Source: an uncultured Eubacteriales bacterium (GTDB lineage Bacteria; Bacillota; Clostridia; Oscillospirales; Oscillospiraceae). From it: 64,000 nucleotides of DNA. Position 1 is the first letter of the stretch, and each line of letters starts with the position of its first letter. The notes beneath the pieces are model-generated. The model did no database searches. It had not been told where the DNA came from and saw nothing but the letters and a program-made list of their open reading frames with translations. Below, one piece after another: positions 49,462 to 57,929 of the stretch. The stretch spans positions 124,001 through 188,000 of the forward strand of contig UQWI01000002.1 in assembly GCA_900544765.1 (NCBI GenBank), given 5' to 3'. A program made the translations under genes and the position numbers.

Positions 49462-51042
49462 TTACACCCCGCTCGCGCCGTAGTTTGAGAGGACGCGGGC
49501 GCTGGGGTCATCGACGTCGCAGCCGGGCCAGGAGCGGTTGGGCATCCAGAAGTCCTTGACCATCTGAGACTGGCCGGGGTAGTACTTTTCAAATATCTCG
49601 CGGTAGAGCAGGCTCTCTTTCGTAAAGGGCTGTGCATGGGCGTACTTTTTGCGCTTTTCCTCGAACTCGGCGTCGGTATACTTCATTTCGGCGTAGTCCT
49701 TGATGTCGTCGACCATGGAGTGTCCCACGGCGTCGGAGAAGGCGGCCTTCTGCCGCCAGAGCAGGTCGTGCGGCAGCCAGCCGTCGCGCTCGAAGGCGTG
49801 GCGCAGCAGGTACTTGCCTATGCCGTGCCTGTTCATCTTGAGCGCCGGGTCGAGGTTCATAACGTACTGAACGAAAAAGATATCTCCGAAGGGTACGCGC
49901 GCTTCGAGGCTGTTCACACTGATGCAGCGGTCGGCGCGGAGCACGTCGTACATGTGTATCTCGTCGATACGCTTCTTGCTCTCGGCCTGGAAGGCCTCCG
50001 GGGAGGGGGCGAAATCCGTGTACTTGTAGCCGAAGAGCTCGTCGCTTATTTCGCCGGTGAGCAGCACGCGCACGTCTGTGCTCTCATGTATGGCCTTGCA
50101 GCACAGGTACATGCCCAGGCTGGCGCGTATGGTTGTGATGTCATAGGTGCCGAGTATGCCGATGAGACTATCCAGCGAGGCCAGCACCTCCTCGCGAGTC
50201 ATTGTGACCTCCGTGTGCTCGCTGCCCAGGAAGTCGGCGCAGTGCCGCGCGTACTTGAGGTCTATGGGGTCGGTGTCCATGCCGATCGCAAAGGTGCGGA
50301 TGGGCTTTTGCAGCAGCCGCGTTGCGATGGAGCACACAAGGCTGGAATCCAGGCCGCCTGAGAGAAGGAAGCCCAGGGGCGCGTCGGAGTCGAGCCGTTT
50401 GTCGACTGCCTGTATCAGCAGCTCGCGTATGTGGCGGCAGGCCGTCTCCTCGTCGTCGTGACAGTATTCGGCGGCGGTGGTGAGGTCGGCGTAGCGGTGG
50501 AAGCCGCCGTCCCAGTAGCAGCCGGGCGGGAAGGGCATAATTTTCGGGCAGATGCCCACAAGGTTCTTCGCCTCGCTGGCGAAAGCCATGCCGCCGGCGG
50601 GCATTTCTCCGTAGTAGAGCGGGCGGATGCCGAGCGGGTCGCGCGCGGCGACGAATTTGTTCGCGCGGGAGTCGTAGATGATGCAGGCGAACTCGGCGTC
50701 AAGCATCCTGAACATATCCGTGCCGTATTCGCGGTACATAGGCAGCAGTATCTCGCAGTCGGAGGACGAGCGGAAGCGGTAGCCCATGCCGACGAGCTCT
50801 GTCTTTATGGGGCGGAAGCCGTACAGCTCGCCGTTGCAGACGCACATGTCTCCGTCGAGGCGGAAGGGCTGCATCCCGTTGGCTCCCAGGTCCATGATGG
50901 CCAGGCGGTGGAAGCCGAGCCAGCCCGTGCCGCACTCGACAAAGCGGCTCATATCCGGGCCGCGCGAGAGGGTTTTGTTGAAGCCCTCAAGCGCCAGGCC
51001 TCGGGAAATGGTGCGCTTCGTGAAGCCGATTATCGCGCACAT
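49462..51042 (-). CDS. asnB: asparagine synthetase (glutamine-hydrolysing)
   Basis: 526-aa enzyme making Asn from Asp, ATP and Gln. The N-terminal glutaminase has the nucleophile Cys 2 (MCAIIGF) and GFHRLAIMD and CNGELYGF; the synthetase domain has the PP-loop LLSGGLDSSLVCSIA (about 233) and GEISDELFGYKYTDF. It lies 1 nt after glnA, so Gln produced by GlnA can feed AsnB. C-terminus ends in a non-conserved tail. Confidence 0.95.
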   Translation of the reverse strand: MCAIIGFTKRTISRGLALEGFNKTLSRGPDMSRFVECGTGWLGFHRLAIMDLGANGMQPFRLDGDMCVCNGELYGFRPIKTELVGMGYRFRSSSDCEILLPMYREYGTDMFRMLDAEFACIIYDSRANKFVAARDPLGIRPLYYGEMPAGGMAFASEAKNLVGICPKIMPFPPGCYWDGGFHRYADLTTAAEYCHDDEETACRHIRELLIQAVDKRLDSDAPLGFLLSGGLDSSLVCSIATRLLQKPIRTFAIGMDTDPIDLKYARHCADFLGSEHTEVTMTREEVLASLDSLIGILGTYDITTIRASLGMYLCCKAIHESTDVRVLLTGEISDELFGYKYTDFAPSPEAFQAESKKRIDEIHMYDVLRADRCISVNSLEARVPFGDIFFVQYVMNLDPALKMNRHGIGKYLLRHAFERDGWLPHDLLWRQKAAFSDAVGHSMVDDIKDYAEMKYTDAEFEEKRKKYAHAQPFTKESLLYREIFEKYYPGQSQMVKDFWMPNRSWPGCDVDDPSARVLSNYGASGV

Positions 51043-51043
51043 A

Positions 51044-52375
51044 TCAGTAAGCTATCATGTAGCGCGCAAGCTCCCAGTCGGTGACCTGCGTACGGTAGTC
51101 GTCCCACTCCTTCATCTTGCCCTCGACGTAGCGGGGGAATACGTGCTCGCCCAGTGCCGCTGCCATGAGCTCGTCGCTTTCTAGCGAGCAGACGGCTTCC
51201 TCGAGGGAGCCGGGCAGGTTGTCTATGCCGTTGGCCAGGCGCGTCGCGGCGTCCATGGCGAAGATGTTCTCGGTTATCTCCGCCGGGGGAGTGAGGCCGC
51301 GCTCTATGCCGTCGAGACCGGCGGTCAGGCACAGCGCCAGGGCCAGATAGGGGTTGCAGGCCGGGTCGGGGTTGCGAAGCTCGACGCGGGTGCTCTGGCC
51401 GCGGGCGGCGGGGATACGGATGAGCGCGCTGCGGTTGGACGCGCTCCAGGCGAGGTAGCAGGGGGCCTCATAGCCGGGCACCAGGCGCTTATAGCTGTTC
51501 ACCAGCGGGTTCGTGACGGCGGTCATGCCGCGCGCGTGGCAGAGCAGGCCGGCGATGAAGCTGTAGGCCTTTTCGCTCAGCTGCTTGTCGCCGTCGGGGT
51601 CGAAGAACACGTTCTTGCCCTCGTGGAAGAGGGACATGTTCGTGTGCATGCCGCTGCCGTTGATGCCGAACACCGGCTTGGGCATGAAGGTCGCGTGCAG
51701 GCCGTGCTGCTGAGCGAGGGTTTTAACGGTCATGCGGAAGGTCATAATATTGTCGGCGGCGGTCAGCGCGTCGGCGTATTTGAAGTCAATCTCGTGCTGG
51801 CCGTGGGCGACCTCGTGGTGGCTGGCCTCTATCTCAAAGCCCATGGCCTCCAGCGCGAGGCAGATGTCGCGGCGGACGAACTCGCCGTGGTCGACGGGGC
51901 CGAGGTCGAAGTAGCCCGCCTCGTCGCCGGTCTTGGTGGTCGGCCGGCCGTGCTCGTCGGTCTCAAACAGGAAGAACTCGCACTCGGGGCCAACGTTGAA
52001 GGTGTAGCCCATGTCGGCGGCCTTCTTGAGCGCGCGCTTGAGCACGCCGCGCGGGTCGCCGATGAAGGGGGTGCCGTCGGGATTGTAGACGTCGCAGATG
52101 AGGCGCGCGGTGCGGCCTGCGCCGGTGGCCCAGGGCAGGATGGTGAAGCTGTCGGGGTCGGGGTAGAGGTACTGGTCGCTCTCGTGAATGCGGGTGAAGC
52201 CCTCGATGGAGCTGCCGTCTATCATTATCTGGTTGTTGAGAGCCTTCTCCAACTGGCTGGCGGTGATGGCGACGTTCTTCAGCTGCCCGAAGATATCGGT
52301 GAACTGCATGCGGATAAACTCGACGTCCTCATCGGCGACAATGCGCATGATGTCCTTTTTGCTGTACTTTCCCAT
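51044..52375 (-). CDS. glnA: glutamine synthetase type I
   Basis: 443-aa GSI-alpha enzyme (no adenylylation insert), assembling as a dodecamer. Seen: [17 protein letters not shown] (metal/ATP site), [39 protein letters not shown] and the substrate loop [17 protein letters not shown]. No adenylylation-site context is evident, as usual for Bacillota. First gene of glnA-asnB, behind an unusual leader. Confidence 0.97.
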   Translation of the reverse strand: MGKYSKKDIMRIVADEDVEFIRMQFTDIFGQLKNVAITASQLEKALNNQIMIDGSSIEGFTRIHESDQYLYPDPDSFTILPWATGAGRTARLICDVYNPDGTPFIGDPRGVLKRALKKAADMGYTFNVGPECEFFLFETDEHGRPTTKTGDEAGYFDLGPVDHGEFVRRDICLALEAMGFEIEASHHEVAHGQHEIDFKYADALTAADNIMTFRMTVKTLAQQHGLHATFMPKPVFGINGSGMHTNMSLFHEGKNVFFDPDGDKQLSEKAYSFIAGLLCHARGMTAVTNPLVNSYKRLVPGYEAPCYLAWSASNRSALIRIPAARGQSTRVELRNPDPACNPYLALALCLTAGLDGIERGLTPPAEITENIFAMDAATRLANGIDNLPGSLEEAVCSLESDELMAAALGEHVFPRYVEGKMKEWDDYRTQVTDWELARYMIAY

Positions 52376-52394
52376 GATTAGACTCTCCTTCTCT

Positions 52395-52436
52395 TGAATA
52401 ATTGATTAGTTTGGCTGAATAATTGATTAGTTTGGC
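52395..52436. repeat. tandem 21-nt repeat in the glnA leader
   Basis: TGAATAATTGATTAGTTTGGC occurs twice without a gap, just before the glnA ribosome-binding site (in the mRNA: GCCAAACTAATCAATTATTCA twice). Confidence 0.9.
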
Positions 52437-52467
52437 GCGGCTTTCCCCGCGGCGCCTGCGCGGAAAA

Positions 52468-52531
52468 CCAAAAAAAGAGCGAAGGCGTCCCAAGACTTTA
52501 AATAAAAATCTCAGAACGCCTTTGCTCTTTG
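52468..52531 (-). terminator. leader terminator of glnA
   Basis: In the leftward mRNA a 7-bp stem AAAGAGC / GCTCTTT, an internal loop and 13 further pairs (AGGCGT / ACGCCT and wobble pairs) are followed by a T run. The promoter places the RNA 5' end right at this hairpin, so it is a promoter-proximal attenuator. Confidence 0.75.
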
Positions 52532-52539
52532 ATGGCGTG

Positions 52540-52568
52540 ATGATAAACCTGTTTGACGCATTTGTCAA
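52540..52568 (-). promoter_or_regulatory. promoter of glnA-asnB
   Basis: Leftward TTGACA (52568-52563), 17-nt spacer, TATCAT (52545-52540); expected start near 52533. Confidence 0.72.
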
Positions 52569-52662
52569 TACGGCAGCTAAAATTTTGTAAACTGTGCTCA
52601 ATTCTTCAGTCAAGCAAAACGCAAAAGCGCCGTCATATTTCACACAAGCCCCGACTAAGCCC

Positions 52663-52691
52663 TTTACGAAAGGCCGTACGGCTGGTATAAT
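52663..52691 (+). promoter_or_regulatory. promoter of the mogA-like gene
   Basis: TTTACG (52663-52668), 17-nt spacer, TATAAT (52686-52691). Confidence 0.65.
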
Positions 52692-52794
52692 AATGTCGAA
52701 TTGTATGTGAGGCGCGCCTCGGAGCATGTGCGCGCCGATATGGATACGAAACACGCGAAAAAACGGCGGAGAGGCCGGATTTGGAGGAGTCAAC

Positions 52795-53271
52795 ATGAAG
52801 TATACGGCGGCAATACTGACGGTGAGCGACCGTTGCTCCAGAGGTGTGCGCGAGGACACGACGGGGCCGGCCCTGGCCAAGATGCTGACCGACGAGGGCT
52901 GGGAGGTTGTCACCACCCGCGTAGTACCCGACGAGTTTGAGATTATCAAGGGCGAGCTGGTGCGGTGCAGCTATGACTTGGACGTGTGTCTGGTCCTGAC
53001 TGCGGGCGGCACGGGCTTCTCGAGGCGCGACGTGACGCCCGAGGCCACCGAGGCCGTAATAAGCAAGGTCGCGCCGGGCATACCCGAGGCGATGCGCGCC
53101 GCGGCGCTCAAGACCTCGGACAGCGCAATGCTCTCCCGCGGCATAGCCGGGCTGCGCGGCGGCACCCTGATTATAAACCTGCCCGGCAGCATGCTGCCAG
53201 CGACCAGCTCCCTGAATGCAATCTTGCCCGCGCTCAAGAAGGGCATAGACAGGCTCAGACGCCAGGGCTGA
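52795..53271 (+). CDS. MogA/MoaB-family molybdopterin adenylyltransferase-like protein
   Basis: 158-aa MoCF-biosynthesis fold. AILTVSDRCSRGVREDTTGP at the N-terminus, LVLTAGGTGFSRRDVTPEAT (molybdopterin-binding) and NLPGSMLPATSSLNAI near the end. The activated pterin is later loaded with Mo or W by MoeA. It is the only molybdenum-cofactor gene here and stands alone between its promoter and terminator. ATG 52795 follows GGAGG; 23 upstream in-frame residues are leader. Confidence 0.9.
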   Translation: MKYTAAILTVSDRCSRGVREDTTGPALAKMLTDEGWEVVTTRVVPDEFEIIKGELVRCSYDLDVCLVLTAGGTGFSRRDVTPEATEAVISKVAPGIPEAMRAAALKTSDSAMLSRGIAGLRGGTLIINLPGSMLPATSSLNAILPALKKGIDRLRRQG

Positions 53272-53290
53272 GCCGCCGGGAGAATAAATT

Positions 53291-53340
53291 CGCCCCGTAC
53301 CGCATGGCTGGAATGCTGTGCGGTACGGGGCGTTTTGCTT
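53291..53340 (+). terminator. terminator of the mogA-like gene
   Basis: 12-bp stem CGCCCCGTACCG / CGGTACGGGGCG with an 18-nt loop, followed by TTTTGCTTT. Confidence 0.82.
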
Positions 53341-53387
53341 TAAAAAACGGCGTAATGTGTACAAAACGGGCAAATTTGGCGGAGCGC

Positions 53388-54803
53388 TCAGGCGCGCCTC
53401 CACTTTGCGCCCTGGGGGGTGTCGATAATGGTGATACCTTCGGCGGCGAGCATGTCGCGGATGCGGTCGGCCTCGGCGTAGTTCTTGGCCTTCTTGGCGG
53501 CGGCGCGCTCGGCGAGCAGGCCCTCGATGCGTTCGTCGTGCTCTTCCTCGGGCTCGGCGTTCTTCTTGCGCAGCTCTGCGGCCTTTTCAATGAGGCCCAG
53601 GCTCAGCACACGGTCGAAGTCGGCCACGGCGGCGAGGCGGGTGGCGTCGTTGGTCTTGGCCTTGACGGCGTCGTAGAGCGCGGTGACGGCCAGGGAGGTG
53701 TTCAAATCGTTGTCCAGCGCGTCGGTGAACTTTGCCTTGAGCTCAGCCAGGACGGCCTCGTCTACCTCGCCGTCCTCGGGCTTGAGCGAAGCTATGCGGC
53801 TGACGAGCTTCTCGTAGGCGCTCTCGGCGTTGTCGAGGTTTTCCCAGCTGAACACGAGGTTCTTACGGTAGTGGCTCTGCAGGCAGAAGAAGCGGTAGGC
53901 CAGGGGGTCATAGCCCTTCTCCTGGAGCAAACTGACAGTCAAAAACTCTCCGCTGGACTTGCTCATCTTGCCGCTGGTGGTGTTCAAGTGGTGCACATGT
54001 ACCCAATAATTGCACCATTTGTGGCCGAGATAGCTCTCGGACTGGGCAATTTCGTTAGTGTGGTGGGGAAAGGCGTTGTCTATGCCGCCGCAGTGGATAT
54101 CGAGGTCCTCTCCCAGATGCTTCATGCTGATGCCGGAGCACTCGATGTGCCAGCCGGGGTAGCCGACGCCCCAGGGGGAATCCCACTTGAGGGCCTGGTC
54201 CTCAAACTTGCTCTTGGTGAACCAGAGGACGAAGTCGTTCTTGTTGCGCTTGTTGGTGTCCTCCTCGACGCCCTCGCGCACGCCGACGTCCAAATCGTCC
54301 GCGTCGAAGTCGTTGAAAACGTAGTACTTTTCGAGCTTGCTGGTGTCGAAGTACACGTTGCCTCCGGCGAAGTAGGCGTAGCCGGTGTCCATGAGTTTGG
54401 AGATTATCTTGATGTACTCGTCGATGCAGTTGGTGGCGCGCTCTACGACGTCGGGGGTCTTGATGTTGAGCTTGGCGCAGTCGTCAAAGAAGGCGTCGGT
54501 GTAGAACTGGGCTATTTCCATGACGGTCTTGTGCTCGCGCCTGGCGCCCTTGAGCATCTTGTCCTCGCCGGTGTCGGCGTCGGAGCTGAGATGGCCGACG
54601 TCGGTGATGTTCATAACGCGCTTGACGTTGTAGCCGGCGTAGCGCAGGTATTTCTCGAGCACGTCCTCCATGATGTAGCTGCGCAGGTTGCCGATGTGGG
54701 CGTAGTGGTAGACGGTGGGGCCGCAGGTGTACATCTTCACGATGTCGGGGTGGTTGGGTACGAATTCTTCCTTAGTGCGCGTGGCGCTGTTGTAGAGCTT
54801 CAT
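53388..54803 (-). CDS. cysS: cysteinyl-tRNA synthetase
   Basis: 471-aa class I synthetase. Zinc Cys in YTCGPTVYHYAHIGN, which also holds the HIGH-like HIGN; second zinc ligands in GWHIECSGIS and HHTNEIAQSE; KMSKS loop SGKMSKSSGEFLTV. The start overlaps the cysE stop as ATGA. Controlled with cysE by the T-box upstream. Confidence 0.97.
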   Translation of the reverse strand: MKLYNSATRTKEEFVPNHPDIVKMYTCGPTVYHYAHIGNLRSYIMEDVLEKYLRYAGYNVKRVMNITDVGHLSSDADTGEDKMLKGARREHKTVMEIAQFYTDAFFDDCAKLNIKTPDVVERATNCIDEYIKIISKLMDTGYAYFAGGNVYFDTSKLEKYYVFNDFDADDLDVGVREGVEEDTNKRNKNDFVLWFTKSKFEDQALKWDSPWGVGYPGWHIECSGISMKHLGEDLDIHCGGIDNAFPHHTNEIAQSESYLGHKWCNYWVHVHHLNTTSGKMSKSSGEFLTVSLLQEKGYDPLAYRFFCLQSHYRKNLVFSWENLDNAESAYEKLVSRIASLKPEDGEVDEAVLAELKAKFTDALDNDLNTSLAVTALYDAVKAKTNDATRLAAVADFDRVLSLGLIEKAAELRKKNAEPEEEHDERIEGLLAERAAAKKAKNYAEADRIRDMLAAEGITIIDTPQGAKWRRA

Positions 54804-55462
54804 GCTGTTTCCCTCTCCTTTGCATTGTCTCCGGCCGCGAGCGCGGCCTTGAGTTCGTTGAGTTCCTTCCTGAGCGCCACGACCTCCTGGACCAGGGGGT
54901 CGGTGACGTGTATCTGCTCGACCTTTTCGACGTAGTTTACCTTTTCGCCGTTCTGCTTGACGACGCGGGCAGGTGAACCGACGGCGGTACTGCCTTCGGG
55001 TATCTCGCGCAGTACAACGCTGTTCGCCGCGACGCGGGAGTTGTCGCCGACCTTGAAGGGGCCGAGCACCTTTGCGCCGCAGCCGATGAGCACGTTGTTG
55101 CCGATGGTCGGGTGGCGCTTGCCGGTCTCCTTGCCGGTGCCGCCGAGGGTAACGCCCTGATACAGCAGGCAGTCGTCGCCAATCTCAGTGGTCTCGCCGA
55201 TTACGATGCCCATACCGTGGTCGATGACGAGGCGCTTGCCAATCTTTGCGCCGGGGTGTATCTCAATGCCGGTCTTGTGGCGCGTGCGCTGTGAGATGTA
55301 GCGCGCGAGGAATTTGTGCTCGTGCTCGTAGCACCAGTGGGCCAAGCGGTGGTTGGCAGTGGCACGGATGCCGGGGTACAGGAGCAGTATCTCCAGCGTG
55401 CTGCGCGCGGCGGGGTCGCGCTGCTTGTAGGCTTCGACGGTCTCCATGAGGTCCTTAAACAT
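54800..55462 (-). CDS. cysE: serine O-acetyltransferase
   Basis: 220-aa left-handed beta-helix acyltransferase. GIEIHPGAKIGKRLVIDHG, the active His in DHGMGIVIGE, YQGVTLGGTGKETGKRHPTI, and hexapeptide turns to VGSPARVV. It makes O-acetylserine for cysteine synthesis. ATG 55462 (MFKDLMETVEAY) follows GGAGGAA; the longer reading frame lacks a site. Coupled to cysS, so cysteine synthesis and charging share one control. Confidence 0.95.
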   Translation of the reverse strand: MFKDLMETVEAYKQRDPAARSTLEILLLYPGIRATANHRLAHWCYEHEHKFLARYISQRTRHKTGIEIHPGAKIGKRLVIDHGMGIVIGETTEIGDDCLLYQGVTLGGTGKETGKRHPTIGNNVLIGCGAKVLGPFKVGDNSRVAANSVVLREIPEGSTAVGSPARVVKQNGEKVNYVEKVEQIHVTDPLVQEVVALRKELNELKAALAAGDNAKERETA

Positions 55463-55559
55463 TTTTCTTCCTCCAAAAATTTTGAGATTTCCGGGAGGAA
55501 TAGCGAGAAAGCGGAAATACGCGCCCGACGCCGCGCCCGGCCCTAACAGTGACCGCACA

Positions 55560-55822
55560 AACGAAAAAACCTCCCATGCCCTAAGGCATGAGAGGCGTAG
55601 TTACACGCGGTTCCACTCTCGCTTATCACTCTCCGGCAGATAACCGGGTCGGCCTTAACGCGGCCGGTACGGGACGGCATTTCCTCCGTCCTCGGCTCCG
55701 GGGCGCATTTCACGCTCTGCTCAGCCAGTTCCGCTTGCAGCCAGGACGGCATTGCCGTCTCAGGCGGAACCTCTCTGCGGCCGGCGTGGGGCGCTACTTT
55801 TCCCCTTCATCGCCATTTGCTC
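55560..55822 (-). ncRNA. T-box leader of cysES (Cys)
   Basis: The minus-strand leader has an AGTA bulge motif near its 5' end, a GAAATGC segment whose TGC (55707-55705) fits a cysteine specifier codon, and the T-box sequence AGAGTGGAACCGCG (in 55604-55620), followed by a terminator. Uncharged tRNA-Cys would stabilise the antiterminator and switch on cysE-cysS. Confidence 0.93.
55564..55596 (-). terminator. T-box expression-platform terminator
   Basis: On the minus strand CCTCTCATGCC / GGCATGGGAGG with a short loop (one mismatch or wobble), followed by T6. Confidence 0.9.
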
Positions 55823-55826
55823 TAGT

Positions 55827-55855
55827 ATATTATCACAGCTTTAAAAGTGTGTCAA
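55827..55855 (-). promoter_or_regulatory. promoter of cysES
   Basis: Leftward TTGACA (55855-55850), 17-nt spacer, TAATAT (55832-55827). Confidence 0.8.
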
Positions 55856-55872
55856 GCGTTTTCGTCAGACTT

Positions 55873-56595
55873 TTACTCCGCTGCGGCAATGGCCTCGGCC
55901 AAGTTGATGTCCCCTGTGTAGTAGGCGCGGCCGATGATGGCCCCGTAGAGGCCCAGGGAGCGCAGGCGCGCAACGTCCTCCATGGATGAGACGCCTCCGG
56001 AGGCGATGAGCTTTATGCCGGGGTGGGCGGCCATTATCTCGCCGTAGAGAGCGGCGTTTGCCCCGCGCATCGCTCCGTCGCGGGCGATGTCGGTACATAT
56101 GACCGTGTCTATGCGGAATTCCTCCATGCGCCGGAAGAAGTCGTCGGCCGTGACGCCGGAGCTCTCAAGCCAGCCCTTGACGGCTACAACGCCGTCCTTC
56201 AGGTCCGCACCGGCGGCAATTTTCCCGGGATATTCCCTGGCTGCGGCCTCGAGAAAAGCCGGGTCGCTTACGGCCGCAGTGCCGAGTATGGCGCGCCCCA
56301 CGCCCGCCGAGAAGGCCTCGCGCAGAGCGGACATGTCCCTTATCCCGCCGCCGAGCTCTATAAAGAGGCCCGTGGCCTCGCAGATATTTCGCGCCGTTGC
56401 GAGATTCGGCATCCCGCCGTCGCGGGCCCCCTCCAGGTCTACCATGTGAATCTGCTTTGCCCCGGCGGCGGCGAAGTCTCGCGCCACGGACACGGGGTCT
56501 GTGCTGTACACCGTCATCTGTGCATAATCGCCCTTATAGAGCCTCACGGCCTTGCCCTCATACAGGTCAATAGCTGGGAAAATAAGCAAGCTCAA
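55873..56595 (-). CDS. hisA: ProFAR isomerase
   Basis: 240-aa TIM barrel, step 4 of histidine synthesis. First catalytic Asp in FPAIDLYEGKAVRLYKGDY; second in CTDIARDGAMRG; phosphate sites LGGGIRD and IASGGVSS. Last gene of a leftward hisB-hisH-hisA unit; overlaps hisH by 4 nt. Confidence 0.96.
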   Translation of the reverse strand: MSLLIFPAIDLYEGKAVRLYKGDYAQMTVYSTDPVSVARDFAAAGAKQIHMVDLEGARDGGMPNLATARNICEATGLFIELGGGIRDMSALREAFSAGVGRAILGTAAVSDPAFLEAAAREYPGKIAAGADLKDGVVAVKGWLESSGVTADDFFRRMEEFRIDTVICTDIARDGAMRGANAALYGEIMAAHPGIKLIASGGVSSMEDVARLRSLGLYGAIIGRAYYTGDINLAEAIAAAE

Positions 56596-57206
56596 CCCTC
56601 CATAGCGCAGAAGGCGCGCAGTATGTCGAGCCCGGCGGGCCCGCTCTTCTCCGGGTGGAACTGACAGCCGCAGACGCAGCCGTTTTCAACGGCGGCGGTG
56701 AGGTCTTGGCCGTAGTCGGTGGTGGCGGCCAGGCTGTCGTCGCAGTCGGAGGCAAAGTAAGAGTGGACGAAGTAGACAAATTCGCCCTCCCTGGTATTGG
56801 CCAGGATGCGGCTCGGCTTTACCTTGTGCAGAGAGTTCCAGCCCATGTGCGGTATCTTGAGCTCAGCCGGGAGCCGGCCTTCCATGGCTACGACGTCGCC
56901 TTTGAGCAGGCCCAGGCCGCGGTGCTCGCCGTACTCGAAGCTGCGCTCAAAGAGCAGCTGCATGCCCAGGCATATGCCGAGCAGCGGCTTGCCCCTATCC
57001 GCGGCGGCGTAAACGGCCTTGTCCATGCCTGAGGCGCAGAGCTTGCCGTATGCGTCTGCGAAGGCGCCCACGCCGGGGAGTATGACGTGGCTGGCGCCCG
57101 CTATCACGGCAGCGTCGTTCGTTACCACGCTTTCCGCGCCTATCGCTGTGAGCGAGCGGCTGAGCGAAAACAAGTTGCCGACGCCGTAATCTATAATTGC
57201 TACCAT
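56592..57206 (-). CDS. hisH: imidazole glycerol phosphate synthase, glutaminase subunit
   Basis: 204-aa class I glutamine amidotransferase. IIDYGVGNLFSLSRSL at the N-terminus, nucleophile Cys in GICLGMQLLFE, and the His-Glu pair in CQFHPEKSG. It supplies ammonia to HisF, whose gene is in the other his operon at 25817-26575. Overlaps hisB by one base (stop/start). Confidence 0.96.
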   Translation of the reverse strand: MVAIIDYGVGNLFSLSRSLTAIGAESVVTNDAAVIAGASHVILPGVGAFADAYGKLCASGMDKAVYAAADRGKPLLGICLGMQLLFERSFEYGEHRGLGLLKGDVVAMEGRLPAELKIPHMGWNSLHKVKPSRILANTREGEFVYFVHSYFASDCDDSLAATTDYGQDLTAAVENGCVCGCQFHPEKSGPAGLDILRAFCAMEG

Positions 57207-57781
57207 CAGAGCACCCCCTTGGTGCTGGGCAGGGCGTCGCCGGTGACGGACACGGCCTGCTTCAGCGCACGGGCGAGGGCCTTGAACATGCCCTCGATGA
57301 TGTGGTGTGAGTTCACGCCGTCGAGCTGGCGGATGTGCAGCGCGAAGCAGCCGGTGTTCACCAGCGCCTGCATGAATTCCCGCACGAGCTCGGTATCTAA
57401 ACCGCCCACGCTGGCGGCCGGGATGTCGGTGTCAAAGCGAAGGCAGGGTCTGCCCGAGAGGTCGACGGCGCAGAGGATGAGCGCTTCGTCCATGGGGATG
57501 AGGGCGCTGCCGTAGCGCTCGATGCCGCGCTTGCCGCCGAGGGCGCCGCGCAGAGCTTCGCCGAGGGCAAGGCCGACGTCCTCCACGCTGTGGTGACCGT
57601 CGACGTGCAAATCCCCCCTGCACTCAACCTCCAGCCCAAAGCCGCCGTGGCGTGAGAGCTGCTCGAGCATGTGGTCGAAAAAACCTATGCCGGTGGAGAC
57701 CCTGCACGCGCCGCCGTCCAGGCAGAGCTTGACGGCCACGTCCGTCTCTGCGGTGGTGCGCTTGACTTCGTATGTCCTCAT
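57206..57781 (-). CDS. hisB: imidazoleglycerol-phosphate dehydratase
   Basis: 191-aa monofunctional IGPD. The two Mn-binding repeats are visible: GFFDHMLEQLSRHGGFGL with DLHVDGHHSVEDVGLALGEA, and NSHHIIEGMFKALARALK. No phosphatase domain; histidinol-phosphate phosphatase must be elsewhere. First gene of hisBHA. Confidence 0.96.
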   Translation of the reverse strand: MRTYEVKRTTAETDVAVKLCLDGGACRVSTGIGFFDHMLEQLSRHGGFGLEVECRGDLHVDGHHSVEDVGLALGEALRGALGGKRGIERYGSALIPMDEALILCAVDLSGRPCLRFDTDIPAASVGGLDTELVREFMQALVNTGCFALHIRQLDGVNSHHIIEGMFKALARALKQAVSVTGDALPSTKGVL

Positions 57782-57830
57782 AATCGTCCCCCTTTATCCA
57801 TTCGTGCGCCGGTGAGACCGGCCTGCTGCT

Positions 57831-57860
57831 ATTATACAACAAAGCACGGTACAAAGTCGA
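57831..57860 (-). promoter_or_regulatory. possible promoter of hisBHA
   Basis: Leftward TCGACT (57860-57855), 18-nt spacer, perfect TATAAT (57836-57831). Confidence 0.5.
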
Positions 57861-57885
57861 TAGCCTGCTTTGCTTTTTTAGCGAA

Positions 57886-57915
57886 AAAAAGAGCCGTCCA
57901 TTGCGGGCGGCCCTT
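57886..57915 (-). terminator. terminator of the cyclase-family gene
   Basis: On the minus strand AGGGCCGCCC pairs with GGACGGCTCT (one mismatch, one wobble) and is followed by T7. Confidence 0.8.
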
Positions 57916-57929
57916 TGTGTGTTTTGCGA

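Larger units (their letters stand above)
52376..52794. other. glnA / mogA divergent regulatory region
   Basis: This 419-base gap holds the glnA leader (tandem 21-mers, hairpin, terminator and promoter) and the mogA promoter. Bases 52570-52660 and 52692-52780 show no further feature. Confidence 0.75.

Noticed and set aside
49011..49637. 208-aa minus-strand open frame with 33-residue repeats
   Set aside because: Artefact of the 99-nt repeat (multiple of three); it overlaps asnB and has no ribosome-binding site.
52468..52531. Plus-strand terminator facing mogA
   Set aside because: On the plus strand the hairpin is followed by GATGGCG rather than T residues, and no rightward gene precedes it.
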